From Chrysophaeum taylorii (lineage: Eukaryota; Sar; Pelagophyceae; Pelagomonadales; Pelagomonadaceae): 52,013 bases of DNA. The notes under the pieces are model-generated. The model saw only the letters and a list, made by a program, of their open reading frames with translations, had not been told where the DNA came from and searched no databases. The translations under genes and the position numbers were made by a program. How positions within the stretch are numbered: the first letter of the stretch is position 1; every line of letters starts with the position of its first letter. Location of the stretch: the NCBI GenBank assembly GCA_029834535.1, contig JAQMWT010000473.1:1-52013 (forward strand), given 5' to 3'. Shown piece after piece: positions 40,258-50,971 of this stretch.

Positions 40258-42374
40258 GCAAAGAACAGACCATCACCATCGTAGACGGGCTGCTGCAAGA
40301 GCCCAGCTCGTTTCGGCTCAGGCGTACGAGCTTTCCGGCAAACTAAACATTCAGCAATGAAGACTCCAACTTCGTTCGACATGTGAGGCCACCAAAATCG
40401 TTCTTGGATAGCCTGGACGGTACTGTGACGTCCCATATGACCACCGTTAACTGGAGCGTCATGGTAGAGTCGAATAATGCGCTTGCGCAACGTAGCAGGT
40501 GCAACAATCCTCGGGTGCAAATCAGCAGAAGTGCGGTAAAGAACGTCTTTAACGATTTCGAATCGTTCGTTCGCTCGGGAACGTCGCGGCGTCTGACCTT
40601 GGGCCATTCGGTAGCGAATATCATCGCAAGTAGCATCAGATTCTTGCTCACGTGCGATCTCAGCGAGCGTCATATTATCGGGTATCATATCGATATAATC
40701 TTTGTAAGCGGCTGCGTTCTTGAAGATCTGCGGCTCATCGCGCGCAAGGTTCTTCCGACGTTGTCTCGTAGCGTGAGACGTAGCCAATTTCATCGGATCT
40801 TTTTCAGGATCTTCTTCCTCGTCTTCCGGCAGTTCGGTCGTAACAAACGACATTATGAAGTGGCAGCCGGAGGCGGGAATTCCTCGGTCATCAACAGGTC
40901 GGGGAAGCTCTTGGAACACCAAATAAGCGTGGTTCAAAGGTTCTCCAAACTCGTCAGTCTCGATGACGTGATCTATCGGATTGCGGGAGAGACAGTCAGG
41001 GATACTCATTCCCGGTGACTTTCCCGGCTTGTAACCAAGTTCAGGGTCAAAATTGGCGAGGCGCATCGCCCAACGAGCAAGCTGCCCAGACGAGTGCGTC
41101 GCCTTACGTAAAAACGTCAAATTTCGGTGATCGGTCTCCAAAACAGTCCGGTTCCCTTCGATGTAGGCTCGAAAGTGCTCTAGAGAAAGTATAACTGCAA
41201 GCAGCTCTAGCCGACGGGGCTCGTAATTGCGCATCTCCTTCGGCACAGCTCGGCTCCAATATTCAATCACTCGTTCTTCTCGAGTCACTCTTCCGGCATC
41301 GTCCTTGACTTCGACAATCTGGAAGAGATACGCTCCAAGTCCATCCTTGGAAGCATCGGATCGGATCTGAAAAGGCAGATCATAATCGGGGTGGTAGACT
41401 CCTCTGGAATCAACCAAAGCTTCAATAATCGTATCCCAAGCTTTCTGACACTCGGGCGTCCACTCGAACTTCACACCTTCGAGGCATAATCGTCTCAACG
41501 GTTCCACAATCTTCGAGTAGCCCTTCACATATCGCCGGCAGTAATTACTCATGCCGACGAAAGAGCGTATCTGGGTCTTCGGGGAAGTATTCGGCAAAGT
41601 ACCTGGAATCGGCATCTTCGGCAGTGCTTCCAGCGTCTTCGGATTCGGCTTCAAGCCTTCTGGGGTAGAAATGTGTCCCAGAAATTCTATATCATCCTTG
41701 AGAAGGTGGAACTTCGCGGTTCTACCGCTGTACCCTCTCTGTGCCAAATGACACATCACTTCGATCAAAACTTGTAAATGTCGATGAAGATCGTCGGATC
41801 CCATCATAATATCGTCAACTAACGCAACCAAGTCTCGATACATCCATTTCGAAAGGTCGCTCGCCATTTGCTTGCAGAAAAGAGCTCCGGCCGTCTTCAC
41901 AACTAGAGGTAATCGCAAGAAACTATGAGCGCCAAGTGGGCTAACCATCGTGACAGCGTCTTGCGCTGCCGGATCCAGACGAAGGTTGTGGTATCCCAAT
42001 CTAATATCAATGCATGTCCGCCATCGTCGCATAGCGAGAAAAGCTAGAGCATCATCTTGTCGAATGTTCGGCCAGCTGACATTGACCAATTGATTGTTGA
42101 GCTCACGTAAGTCAACTGCAGCACGGAACGCGTTTGACGTTCCAATCTCAGCTCCTTTCTTCGGAAGCATCAACACAGGAAAGCCCCAAGGTGAGTTGGC
42201 CGGACGAATGACTCCATCCCGGCACCGCTCGCTGATCTGCTTGCGGAGACAATCGAGCTTCGCAGGCGTCAATCGGTAGGGCGCCATCTTATCGGTCGCG
42301 GATTCGCGTCTTTGAATCGTAGAGACACAGGAGGCGAGTCCACAGGTCTCATAATCGGGTCGAAAAAGGCCCAA
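40206..42374 (-). pseudogene. pol: B5 reverse transcriptase, RNase H and integrase zinc region
   Basis: 722 codons: RT from LTPAKLDCLRKQ, NSPWGFPVLMLPKKGAEIG, TCIDIRLGYHNLRL, catalytic LVDDIMMGSDD (Leu in the Tyr place). RNase H has IRSDASKDGLGAYLFQ, YEPRRLELLAVILSLEHF and LETDHRNLTFL. A linker (RYRMAQGQTPRRSRANERF) and the HHCC unit (LYHDAPVNGGHMGRHS; CLVCRKARTPEP) end at YDGDG, where one missing base shifts the frame away from MDLFGPL. Apart from that deletion this is the best preserved RT-RNase H of family B here. Confidence 0.85.
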
Positions 42375-43824
42375 GAATACTGCACACAGTGACGGAGCAT
42401 CCGTTTCGCCTCGTCATCTAAGTGCGGATTGTCAGGAATTCCTAACTCCTGAGCAATCCTATCAACTTCCTCCTTCGTAGGAATTTGAACTTTCATGGCT
42501 TCGTTGTCCTTGACACGCTCGGGAGTTTGCGGCAGCGGTGCACCCTCAGCATCGCGCGGCGCATCTTTCCATGGCACATCGAACTTTTCTCATATTTTAG
42601 TCTCACTTCCGGGTGGCTTTTGTTGATCCTCTCGCCTTTGACACGAACACTCGGCTCGCTCTTAATCTTCGGTTCCCTATCTCGCTCAGGATCTGGCGGA
42701 ACGTCCAAATTTGGTTGTCGGGGGGGGGCAGCAGAAGAAGCATGAGACGTCCCCGGCTCATCTGTTGCAGGCGGAATCAACGGTACCTCTGTAGGTTTCC
42801 ATTTGGTGCGATCTTGGAGATCATCAGTCGACACCCATCTTACGACACGTGTGCGCGTGTTTAACAGCGGAACTTGTACGTGACGAAGGGTGGTTTCATC
42901 AATTTGCAAATAATAATCAAACGGTCGGTCTGCAGAACTTAACGCGGACGGCAAAGCTTCGCCGCTCAGGTGAAAATCCTTGGTCACAGAGCTGTGCAGA
43001 TCGAGTACTAATAAGGTCATCGTGTCTGGTGGCACGACGGACGCCAAGTGTTTCAACGAGGTCGCCCTGGAGAAGCCGGCCCAATCAAAATCAAGGGGCA
43101 TCGTCAGCAACTCCGAAGTCATTTTCAGATTCAGAGATCTGTAATCGGAACGGTGCGGTCCTACGCGAAGCGGGACACGCGTAACGGTATAAGCTGCGTC
43201 TGTCGCGGCTCGTGATGATCCTAAATTGTTCATCTGAAGTAAATGTTGTTCGTCGGCGTAGCCAAGCGCAGCGGCGAACTCTTGTTGCATATTCTTGCAA
43301 GTCTTTGGAACTGCGCGCAAATGGTGCGGATGACTGGAAACCAACAATCGCACGCGACAGCTCATCAAACTGGGCGTTATGTCGTAAAAATTGACTACGT
43401 ACACGTAAGGGTGCAAACGTGCAACGTAAGAAATAATCGAGGCCTCCTGCTCTATCAACCACATGAAGAAACCAGCCATCTTGCATAATTTCATCGTCCA
43501 GTGGGTAGCGGTGACTCCCTTCCCAACATCTCTGGAAGTCAAGTTGCACAGAGCGGAGTGTACGCGGGGTGGCGACGCGACACACATCGACGACGACCAT
43601 TCCGCGTAGGGTAAATAAGATTCGATCAACCGTAAGGTTGTAACATAGCGACCACACAGTGTGTGCTGCACCACAGGAATGTTCGGAAAATTCTTATGGT
43701 GGATCTGGTTGGCGGTGTCCGACGCATCGAGTGCTAGCACGACTCGAAACGACGTCCCACACGACTCATTGGCTCTTTGGAGACCTAAAGTACTGCCTCC
43801 GGCTCCACTGAGCAGCATCACCAC
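42269..43824 (-). pseudogene. pol: B5 methyltransferase with catalytic Cys replaced by Arg
   Basis: Motif I LLSGAGGSTLGLQRA and motif II (VVLALDASDTANQIHHKNFP) are kept, but motif IV reads VASPPRVHS: the Cys codon TGC is CGC (43566-43564), a single T-to-C change. Motif VIII SCRVRLL and the motif X-like LASVVPPDTMTLLVLDL remain. Without the Cys nucleophile this copy cannot methylate. A one-base deletion near 42590 shifts the linker (MPWKDAPRDAEGAPLPQTPE in the next phase) and another near 42285 breaks entry into RT. Confidence 0.85.
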
Positions 43825-43951
43825 CTTGCGATAAGTGATTGGAAGCCATTGAGCCTTTTCGTATCGGCGGCGAATCTCCGCTTCGGTGATCTCGCGGCAC
43901 TTCTTTTCGTCTTCTTCCGACCTTCGAGCGAAATCTCATATCCTCCACCAC

Positions 43952-44289
43952 CTGTGGCGTAAGGAGAATTTTGGGGCTACCTGGCGTGCCTTCGAATCCT
44001 GACTCGCCGCTCGCGTCCGTGCCCTTGGTGGAGTCACTGGACGAGGATGGCCGTTCTCCCGCCACACAACCACAAACAACTTCCGTGCCTGGTCCTCACA
44101 ACTTGAGGATCGGCTGTTGCTTTATGATTAAGATATTATCGAAATACAGAAATCAGGGTGACACATGTCACGGAAAAGGAAGATGATGTCATAGAGAAAA
44201 CTGACATCATCAGAACGGAGTAGGGCGCCCCTGATAAGGGGGGGCCCTAGAAGAGGGGTAAGCCTTAGGAGGCGGGAGTTGCCGCCACA
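43952..44289 (-). repeat. B5 5' LTR and leader block
   Basis: 338 bases almost identical to 38585-38921, from TGTGGCGGCAACTCCCG to the end of the GFEGTPGSPKILLTPQ coding block. There the match stops abruptly and a 23-base leader-like piece (GTGGTGGAGGATATGAGA) leads into the methyltransferase linker. Confidence 0.85.
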
Positions 44290-45209
44290 TCAACGGCGAA
44301 AAAATGGCAGTATCCGGAGGCACGTCAGGGGGCAAGTCAGCAACGTCGACTGGCTCGGCCTCTCTTAATTCACCTTCCTCGCGGCCTATCTCATGGGCGG
44401 CGGGAAGAACTGGAGGAGACTCCTCCTCACGCACGTCTGCGTCTGTATCTATACTGTATCAAAATATCGATCAAGAACCTCGAAACACGTCCGGATCCGA
44501 TCACTCGAAGTAATGCACGTCGATTCCAACAGCGCTATCTGTCGCTGTAAAAACAGCACTCGCGGAATTCCAATCCGCTGGCAATTCAAAAATGCCCGTG
44601 GGTAGCGATCCCACTCGCTAAACAGCTTCCACCGTTCAGCTATACCAAAATCAATTCCCGGGAGAATGCGCTGCGATTTCCAACTCGCACGCGTGTTCGT
44701 CGTCACTCGGATCGCACGAAGACAAACAACGTTCGCGTATATTCTCAACGCAAACCGGTCCACTGGAACTCCGTGTGCTTGATCAGGGCACACGTACAAA
44801 TCCGGACCACGTAATACAATACGTACGGCAACGCTCGCTCGTCAGCGACCGATGTAGTCGCACGATCTCGTGTACTCCACCACGTATGGCGGCACAGAAA
44901 AACCACACCAGACCCCCGGGTGACAAGGAGGTACTCACCGACTCGTCCTAGGCCTCACTGAACGAGGAACCGTGCTGGACTCGGGGTCGGATATGCTCGC
45001 CACACACCTTGCTCACGCTCACCAGGCCGCTCAACAAGACGGAGAGATGGTATATGATAGCAAGAATGCTACAAGAATATTGCAAGGAATGCTTCTCACA
45101 AGAGAGAGGTATGATGTCACTAGGAAGCTAGGGAAAGGCGTCCCGTTGAACGGGTATCAAGCCTCGAGAAAGGGAGGGTAAGCCTTAGCGGCCAGGAGTT
45201 GCCGCCACA
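44290..45209 (-). mobile_element. Element B6: LTR and leader fragment of family B
   Basis: Starts TGTGGCGGCAACTCCTGG at 45209 on the minus strand and matches the B3 5' end patchily through its leader (GTGGAGTACACGAGAT; CGACTACATCGG; CCCTGATCAAGC). It ends exactly at the B5 LTR. A 116-codon frame (44799-44449, from CTG/ATG-poor sequence) has no recognised domain. No gag is left. It is the oldest layer of this nest. Confidence 0.7.
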
Positions 45210-45675
45210 TTCTCTACCCCACTTCCTGTTTACTGGACTCTACTTCAACCCCTGACGCACGTATTTGTAACACCACCAGGCGTTTACTCTTTTCAAATCG
45301 ACTAATCTCAACCATAGATCATTTCACGAGTCTTCGGATCGAAGCTCGTGGGCAGTTTGAAGGTTGATCGACAGGAAGGAAGCGCTCCTCAACCCGCTCG
45401 GCACCCTCGAGACGTCGAGGGCACAGTCGAAGCAGGGTAAGAAGTCAGTGCGCATAATCCTTTCCTACCGCATTATTGATTACAGGCGGGTCGACCAAGG
45501 GGCAGCAAAAAAAGCAGCCCTTAACACCACGTCGGTTTTCCAAAATCCGCCCTCCGGCAGCTACCTACCTACCTCTCTACATACACGCACACTAATTTTA
45601 AGTATAGTCCAACGCTAACCCTAATCGGCTTAGCAGCTTTCGAAGGCTGGCCCCAGCGCTGACAAAGTGTACCAG
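45210..45675. other. No recognisable feature
   Basis: Unique-looking sequence with a polymorphic TACC/CTCT run near 45560-45585. No frame with family motifs and no repeat of the window is seen. Confidence 0.4.
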
Positions 45676-46038
45676 ATGAGCGCGGAGCTGCCTTGTTGCG
45701 GTTATGAGAAGGGAAAGAAGCAGGCGACGTGGCCGCCGGTGGCCGCGGGTTCAAAGTTTTGTGCGAAGGCGACGAAGTTGGACTGGGAAAAGGCTTGTGT
45801 GCATAGCCAAACCGTAACTTTCGAAGTGACGAGCCGTGGGGTCCGATGCTGCGAGTCCGGGTGCACGTCCAGTGATTTCGGCGAGTCGAGCGCCGCGGAC
45901 GGCACCAGCACGACGGCGTCTCTGTTCCGCTGCGACAAACATATTAAGTCAAAGCACTCGCCGGCGAAGAAGACGACTAAGGCGCGCTCGATCACAAGTT
46001 GCTTCCAGCCGCAACCAAAACGCCCTAAGGTGAACTAA
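45676..46038 (+). CDS. Small Cys/His-rich open frame, possible BED-type zinc finger piece
   Basis: 121 codons from ATG at 45676 (MSAELPCCGYEKGKK). A pattern VRCCESGC ... FRCDKHIKSKH ends in the HxxxxH spacing typical of BED and C2H2 fingers. It is followed by a basic stretch and SITSCFQPQPKRP, a position where many hAT transposases have a short SxxSFF-like motif. It may be the start of a decayed hAT transposase. No inverted repeats were found around it, so the assignment is weak. The sequence after the stop is Asp/Ser/Thr-rich and frame-broken. Confidence 0.3.
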   Translation: MSAELPCCGYEKGKKQATWPPVAAGSKFCAKATKLDWEKACVHSQTVTFEVTSRGVRCCESGCTSSDFGESSAADGTSTTASLFRCDKHIKSKHSPAKKTTKARSITSCFQPQPKRPKVN

Positions 46039-47273
46039 TCGACCCTAGTGAACGAACCGGCCACGGTTCCATTTGGTGGCGCTCGTGATGATGAGGAGAT
46101 AAGGATGTCGGGGACGACGACGACGAAGACGCCGACGACGACGACGTTCTCACGCTAGAGCGGCAACCAATCGCTTCCTTGTCGGGCGAGGCCCCGGCCC
46201 TGGCTGAGTCCAACGAATTCGACGATGAGGACGAGGACGAGGACTTCATGAGTGATAAAAAAATGAACGACGCAGCGTCGTCGTCGACCTCTGCAGTGAC
46301 GACGACGACGCATTGTCGTCCGGTGAGGCGGGTTCGACTGTAAGCCATCCTCCTCAAGATCGTGTCGCTCTTGCTGTTGCCCGCCGCGTCCGGCTCTGCT
46401 TCGGTACTACCAGAAGACTCGACAACAACGGCGGGACCGAGACCTCGTTCGCGGAAGTCCAAGGGGAGCTCCCGGCTCCGCTGACTCTATGCGCCGGCCT
46501 CCCCTGGCCGGGTCCGCTTCCCTTCATTAACACATACTAGCTGCCTGGTTGTTAGCGTCCACGACGGTCCGCTGCTTGCGGACGATGCTGCCACTTTCTT
46601 CTAACGATGCCTCGATGTCGCGTACGGGATAGTCCACCAAGTCCACGAAGTCACCAGCGCCCCGACACTTTTGGTCTTCTTCATCGTCGGCGGTCCCGCG
46701 TCAACTCCACTCAATCCCACAGACTAACTGAGCGGCCTGAACGTGTCCACGCCGGCCGCAGCCATTTGATCGGAGTCGACATCGATGCGTTACAATGGCG
46801 ACTCCCCAGCGTCGGCGGCAAGTAGAATTTCCGTAGCACGGGTTGCGCCCTGGCGCCACGCGTTCGGCACGGAGACCATGGTCACATCGACACGCGAGCG
46901 ACCCTCTTAGTACTCTGGGCGCTGCGCCATCGCGCGACCAAGCGTAGGCGCGCCGTCAGTACCACTCATCGCCTCCTAACGAAGGAAATCGCTACGAAAT
47001 CGAAAATTTTTTTGTAATATAAAAACTTGAATCCGGCCCTAGCGGGGGCACTTACCTACCTACGTGGTGTCGGGGATTGCTTTTTTTGCTGCCCCTTGGG
47101 GTCGACACTAAAAACTACTGTTTTGTTGCAAGGGCCGTACCATGGACCGAGCTCGACCAACGCGCGATGTGAGACGCTCAGGAGTACTTTTACCACTCTC
47201 CTTTCGGACCTGGGGCACGTCATACCCCAGTTTAACGTGCTCGTGGCATGGTGTGGGGTATTGTCTAGCAGTA
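46039..47273. other. Degenerate region without a supported gene
   Basis: Contains GAC/GAG/TCG triplet runs (46100-46320), an AT-rich break at 47010 and, at 47101-47118, GTCGACACTAAAAACTAC, which resembles the ends of the neighbouring DDE element. Open frames are low-complexity by-products. Confidence 0.4.
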
Positions 47274-48691
47274 CCCGACACTAAAAATTACCAGGCAGGA
47301 GGAAGGGGAGGATGGCTCACTAAGGGCACTAGGTGTCGAAATAAGCATGACCGTAGCTCCCGGAGTGTCAGTGGGGACCCTGGGAGCTGCTTTGGGGCGG
47401 GTCTCAGTTAGCTGGTTGGTTCGTGGCTGGGGTCGCCGACGGTGGCGACGACCGTGACCGATCTCGCGCTCGAATTCGGCATCGCTGTCCTCCTCCTCCT
47501 CATCTTCAGCACCAGCATCATCCGGCACGGCAAATGCAAGATCCTCCTGCGCCTTTTTGCACGCCTTCTTACTGCGCCGCTTCTTTTCGGGGTCCCCGCA
47601 GATCTCGCAGTACTTGAGTTTGCTGGCGTCGCACACGGCGCCGTTGTCAAGGCCGCGAACGCAGCCGTCCTTGCAGCGCTGCCACGGCTCGAAGCATGCC
47701 GAGACAGCCGCGTCCATCGCGGCCCGCAAAGGGCCCCAGCACATCATGACAGTGCTGCAATCGCGGTAGACATAGGCCTGGGCCCAGCAGGCGCCGGCCT
47801 TGCCAGCCCCAAACTTGGTCTTGGCGTTCCCTTTGTTGTCGGCGTAGTCCACGAACTGGGGCGTCTCGTCGAGGTTCAGGACAAGGCGGGGGTCCGATAT
47901 GGCGCCGTGCTCGTCCATAATCCCCGCGGCCTTAACTCTCTCTGCGCGAAGTCCGTGGATGCCCGCAAAGTACTCCTCGACCATCTCGTCGCAGTTCACG
48001 GCGGCACGCTTCGCCTCGATCATTTTGCTTGATCTTCGTGCTGATCCGGTGCGAGTGGCGGGCGAAGAAACCTATGAATAATTCATCCGAGGGCGAAAGG
48101 CCGCACACAAGTTTGTAGTTGGCGTTGTTGAACGGGACTTTCTTGCGTCCGCCGCGCCGGTTCTGAAGTCGACGGTTGAGTAAAATATGGCGCACTTTAA
48201 CTCCAATCTCTTCGCAGCTTGGCGCGGCGCGGGCCTTGTTGCTCTCAACGATCCATTTCACAGGCGCCTGCTCATCCTTCGGCGTGAGCAACATCCGGTC
48301 CGAGCGAGTGTGCGTCGCGGCTGTTTCATCAAACAAAACACGCTCCTTCAGTCTATCGTCGAGCTGTCTCCAGGTGATGAGCTCAATCCACTCTGGGTGG
48401 TCAGTCATGCACTTCTGGGCCCCTACTCCTTCCTTCTCGCAACACGCTAAGGCCACCGCGAAGACTTTCTGCTGCTGGCGTTTCTTTTCCGCGTCCAACG
48501 CAGCCGTTTTCTTGTTGAAAACTCGCTTCGGAGCCGATTTTTCTCGCTGCCGCTTCTCCCGGGCTGTCATAGGGACCCGCCCAGGCTCCTTCCATGCCCT
48601 TTGGAAGCTTGGCCACCTTCGGCTAGGCCCTGGTGGCCTTCCTAGCTGCGGAAGCTGAGTTTCGAAAGGGCGGGTAATTTTTAGTGTCGGG
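47274..48691 (-). mobile_element. DDE transposon with perfect 19-base inverted repeats (Tc1/mariner or pogo type)
   Basis: CCCGACACTAAAAATTACC at 47274-47292 is repeated exactly inverted at 48673-48691. TA precedes the left end (47272-47273); the right neighbour is TG, so the expected TA duplication is not perfect. The 1418-base interior is nearly filled by a broken transposase on the minus strand. Related ends occur outside at 47101-47118 and 48692-48709 (GTCGACACTAAAAATCAC inverted), suggesting an older element or duplicated ends. Confidence 0.8.
47300..48570 (-). pseudogene. DDE transposase, frameshifted and internally shortened
   Basis: Begins MTAREKRQREKSAPKRVF at 48570 with a basic helical N-terminus, then a helical region (RLKERVLFDETAATHTRSDR) and RRGGRKKVPFNNANYKL. 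A CENP-B-like stretch GFFARHSHRISTKI follows. One extra A in an A-run near 48025 shifts the frame to 48023. The catalytic start is RLVLNLDETPQFVDYADNKG, the pogo/Tc1 NxDET box. After VYRDCSTVMMCWG the second and third acidic boxes of a DDE core are not found. A Cys-rich piece (CEICGDPEKKRRSKK) and an acidic tail follow, so an internal deletion is likely. Not functional. Confidence 0.65.
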
Positions 48692-48710
48692 TGATTTTTA
48701 GTGTCGACAC

Positions 48711-49480
48711 ACCTGTTTCACACACAGTGCGCAGCGCGTTGTGCCGCGTTACACGTCGCCTGACCTGGAAACATCATGTCAAAATTAAACCTCCTTCAGC
48801 GCCTTGGCCTGGAGACTATCGATACCTACATCTCTAGCCGACAACTCCTCTGGGTAGGCTATTTTGCCCGCGTGCCCTGGAACCGCCTTCCTCGGAAGAT
48901 GCTCTCCTCCTGGTGCGCCTCCTAATGCCCCTGCGGGTCCCCACAGTTCACGTACGGCCGGGGTCTCAACAAGGCAGGCACTCCGCAACTTCCACGCCAA
49001 CGAAGACCTGGTACTCCCTTGCGAAGTGAAAGACATCCGAGTCCAGGATCAGAGAGGCGGTTGCTCTAAGAGGCTAATCCAGGTCACACCGAGGAACAAC
49101 GCAAGGAAACATTCGAGGGTACCTAAACACCATTGGCAGACAGGCACAACCCTTTCGGTCCGTCGTAGCCACTAAAGAATCTTACAGCACGGTCACGGGG
49201 CAAGCGATTGACACTTAGCAATTACCAGCTTTTCAAGTACAGCTTGCGCACTAGCGAATTTCGAATTCCCACTATGGCGCTTGTCGTAAGTCCAACTGTA
49301 GACTACTGGCAATGAGTCTTTAATTGCACCTGGTGACAGATGATCCACCAAATCTTAGTAACACACGTGTTAAATCTGTAATACACAGATGCACGCGACC
49401 AGCAATCACACAATTTTGGCAATCCGCGAACTCAGTTGGACACAGGACCAAAAGCGACGATGAGTTGGTCCCTGTTCACG
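48711..49480. other. No recognisable gene
   Basis: Between the DDE element and the host gene; composition is balanced with no repeat matches in the window. Regulatory or 3' untranslated sequence of the minus-strand gene may lie at the right end. Confidence 0.35.
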
Positions 49481-49740
49481 GTCTACCACTCATCACGAGC
49501 TCGGACGCTGGCAATGACTCTATTACCTAGGTATTCCAGTAACAGCAGGGTTGAGTCGAGCAAGTGCTCTGGCTCTGGCTGTTGATAGCAGCATATCGCC
49601 TCAACCTCTTCCAGAACTGACCATACGCACGACGAGCAAGCTGGGCGAGTACTCTTGAACGCGCAACTTACGACGGCTCTGATTGAGAGGACCGTGCTCA
49701 TTGTACACTGGGTTATCATCCACGTCAGCAGCACGCGCAC

Positions 49741-50598
49741 CTACGTGACCAGCTCTGATGTCACCATTTTTCGCAGGCAAAAACCATAATACGGTTGTCC
49801 TTCGAGCCCATCTGGTAGTGTCGCATTTGCAGTGAGAAGTTGCTGGGCAAGCAAATTGATGTACAGCGCCATCTGTACTTCCTGGTCCTCAGAATCAAGT
49901 AGCCGCTCTTCTTGATATTCGAGCAATCCTTCTTTTTCCCAAAGTTGGAACCTACATGAACGCATGCACCAACAACAAAAGTCCGAGACAATATTGCGCC
50001 GCAGCTCCAACTCTTTTTCTTCCAATACGGATCGAACATCTTCCAGGCCGGCCATAAGGGCCTACGGCAGAGGTTGCGCACACCACACACATTCCGCATC
50101 ACATCTATTCGCCATTTAGCAACCTGCACTGACCTCAGACGATTCCTTAAACGAAAGCAAATGAGTTTTCTGAAGTTCGAATGATCGATCATGCGCAGCT
50201 TTCCAGTCTTCGAGCTGTGATGCCATTTGCTTGAACAAATTCTGTGAGCTCTTTCTATTTCGCTCGGTGGCATATGAGCTTCATTCATCGCTCACCTTAT
50301 AATCATCTTTCTCAGCTTTTAAACGCATATTGGTGCCTTTCATTGCACCCTTGCTGTTCTTGAGTTTGGACGAATTGCGCAACAATCTCTAGCACGAGTT
50401 ACGTCACGAATAGCTTGCAAGCTTACATGGACTCACCAGTCTTTCAGCAATCAAAATACCCGTGAAGACGCCTGTAACGATCACGACAACCTGGAAAAGC
50501 GAACGGCGTGAGATGATGACATGCCGTGCCCCTGATGGAGAGCGCAACTTTTTCGATTCTCGTGTCGGTTCACCAAACTTCCCGCTCCCCTCTCCCAT
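49741..50598 (-). CDS. Host gene: single-pass membrane coiled-coil protein, four exons
   Basis: Model: exons 50598-50437, 50386-50297, 50241-50134 and 50061-49741, all in phase 0, 226 residues. Introns are GTGAGT...AG (50 bases), GTGAGC...CACAG (55) and GTCAGT...CGTAG (72). Exon 1 has a basic N-terminus and a membrane segment SLFQVVVIVTGVFTGILIAE (about 33-52). Exons 2-4 give a hydrophilic coiled coil: VAQFVQTQEQQGCNEGTNMR, FKQMASQLEDWKAAHDRSFE, MAGLEDVRSVLEEKELELRR. The end has DSEDQEVQMALYINLLAQQL. A small Cys cluster (CCWCMRSC) could instead be part of a fourth intron. Family not recognised. The 3' end is uncertain: another frame continues with VDDNPVYNEHGPLNQSRRKL to about 49630, possibly a further exon. 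Confidence 0.55.
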
Positions 50599-50674
50599 AT
50601 GTGGTGCTATGTGTTTAAACTTTTTGGCCCAAATAAATGTGGCTCAGGGGAATAGAATACAAGTGCAGGCCAGT

Positions 50675-50965
50675 AAGTTCACCTTGTCCCAATCTCTAAC
50701 CCCAGTAAGTTCAGGTCTGGTCCCAGCATATAAGTTCACCTGGTCAGTAAGTTCACCTAGCTCACACCAACTCCTTTGAGCTCGTCGCTCTCGCCTCCGC
50801 CAATCTAAGCTGCTTTGATCCGCACGCGCCGCCAACCTTTGAGTTTACTCTAACAACCCTTTACTCTAAAAACCCCAGTATGTTCACCTGGTCCCAGTTT
50901 CACCTGGTCACTCAGTTCACCTAGTCCCAATCTCAAACCCCAGTAAGTTCACGTGGTCCCAGTAA
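50675..50965 (-). repeat. Helitron c 3' minisatellite
   Basis: Same CCCAGTAAGTTCACCTGGT unit as Helitron b, more degraded, with the conserved unique insert at about 50775-50860. Confidence 0.75.
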
Positions 50966-50971
50966 GTTCAC

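Larger units (their letters stand above)
38922..44289 (-). mobile_element. Element B5: family B DCM retrotransposon lacking gag and protease
   Basis: From the LTR at 44289 leftwards: short leader/gag N-terminus, then directly the methyltransferase, RT, RNase H, integrase, C-terminal domain, polypurine tract and LTR at 38921. Gag core and protease are deleted. One-base deletions near 42590, 42285 and 40265 break pol. It inserted into, or recombined with, B6 at 44290. Confidence 0.88.

Noticed and set aside
1687..45209. RIP-type (fungal) C-to-T hypermutation
   Set aside because: CAG-to-TAG changes occur, but lesions are mostly indels, GC content stays near 50%, and CpA is not obviously depleted. 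Dinucleotide ratios would be needed to revive this.
46025..46462. Ser-rich protein on the minus strand
   Set aside because: The Ser run is the reverse reading of GAC/GAG triplet repeats; no domain or context supports it.
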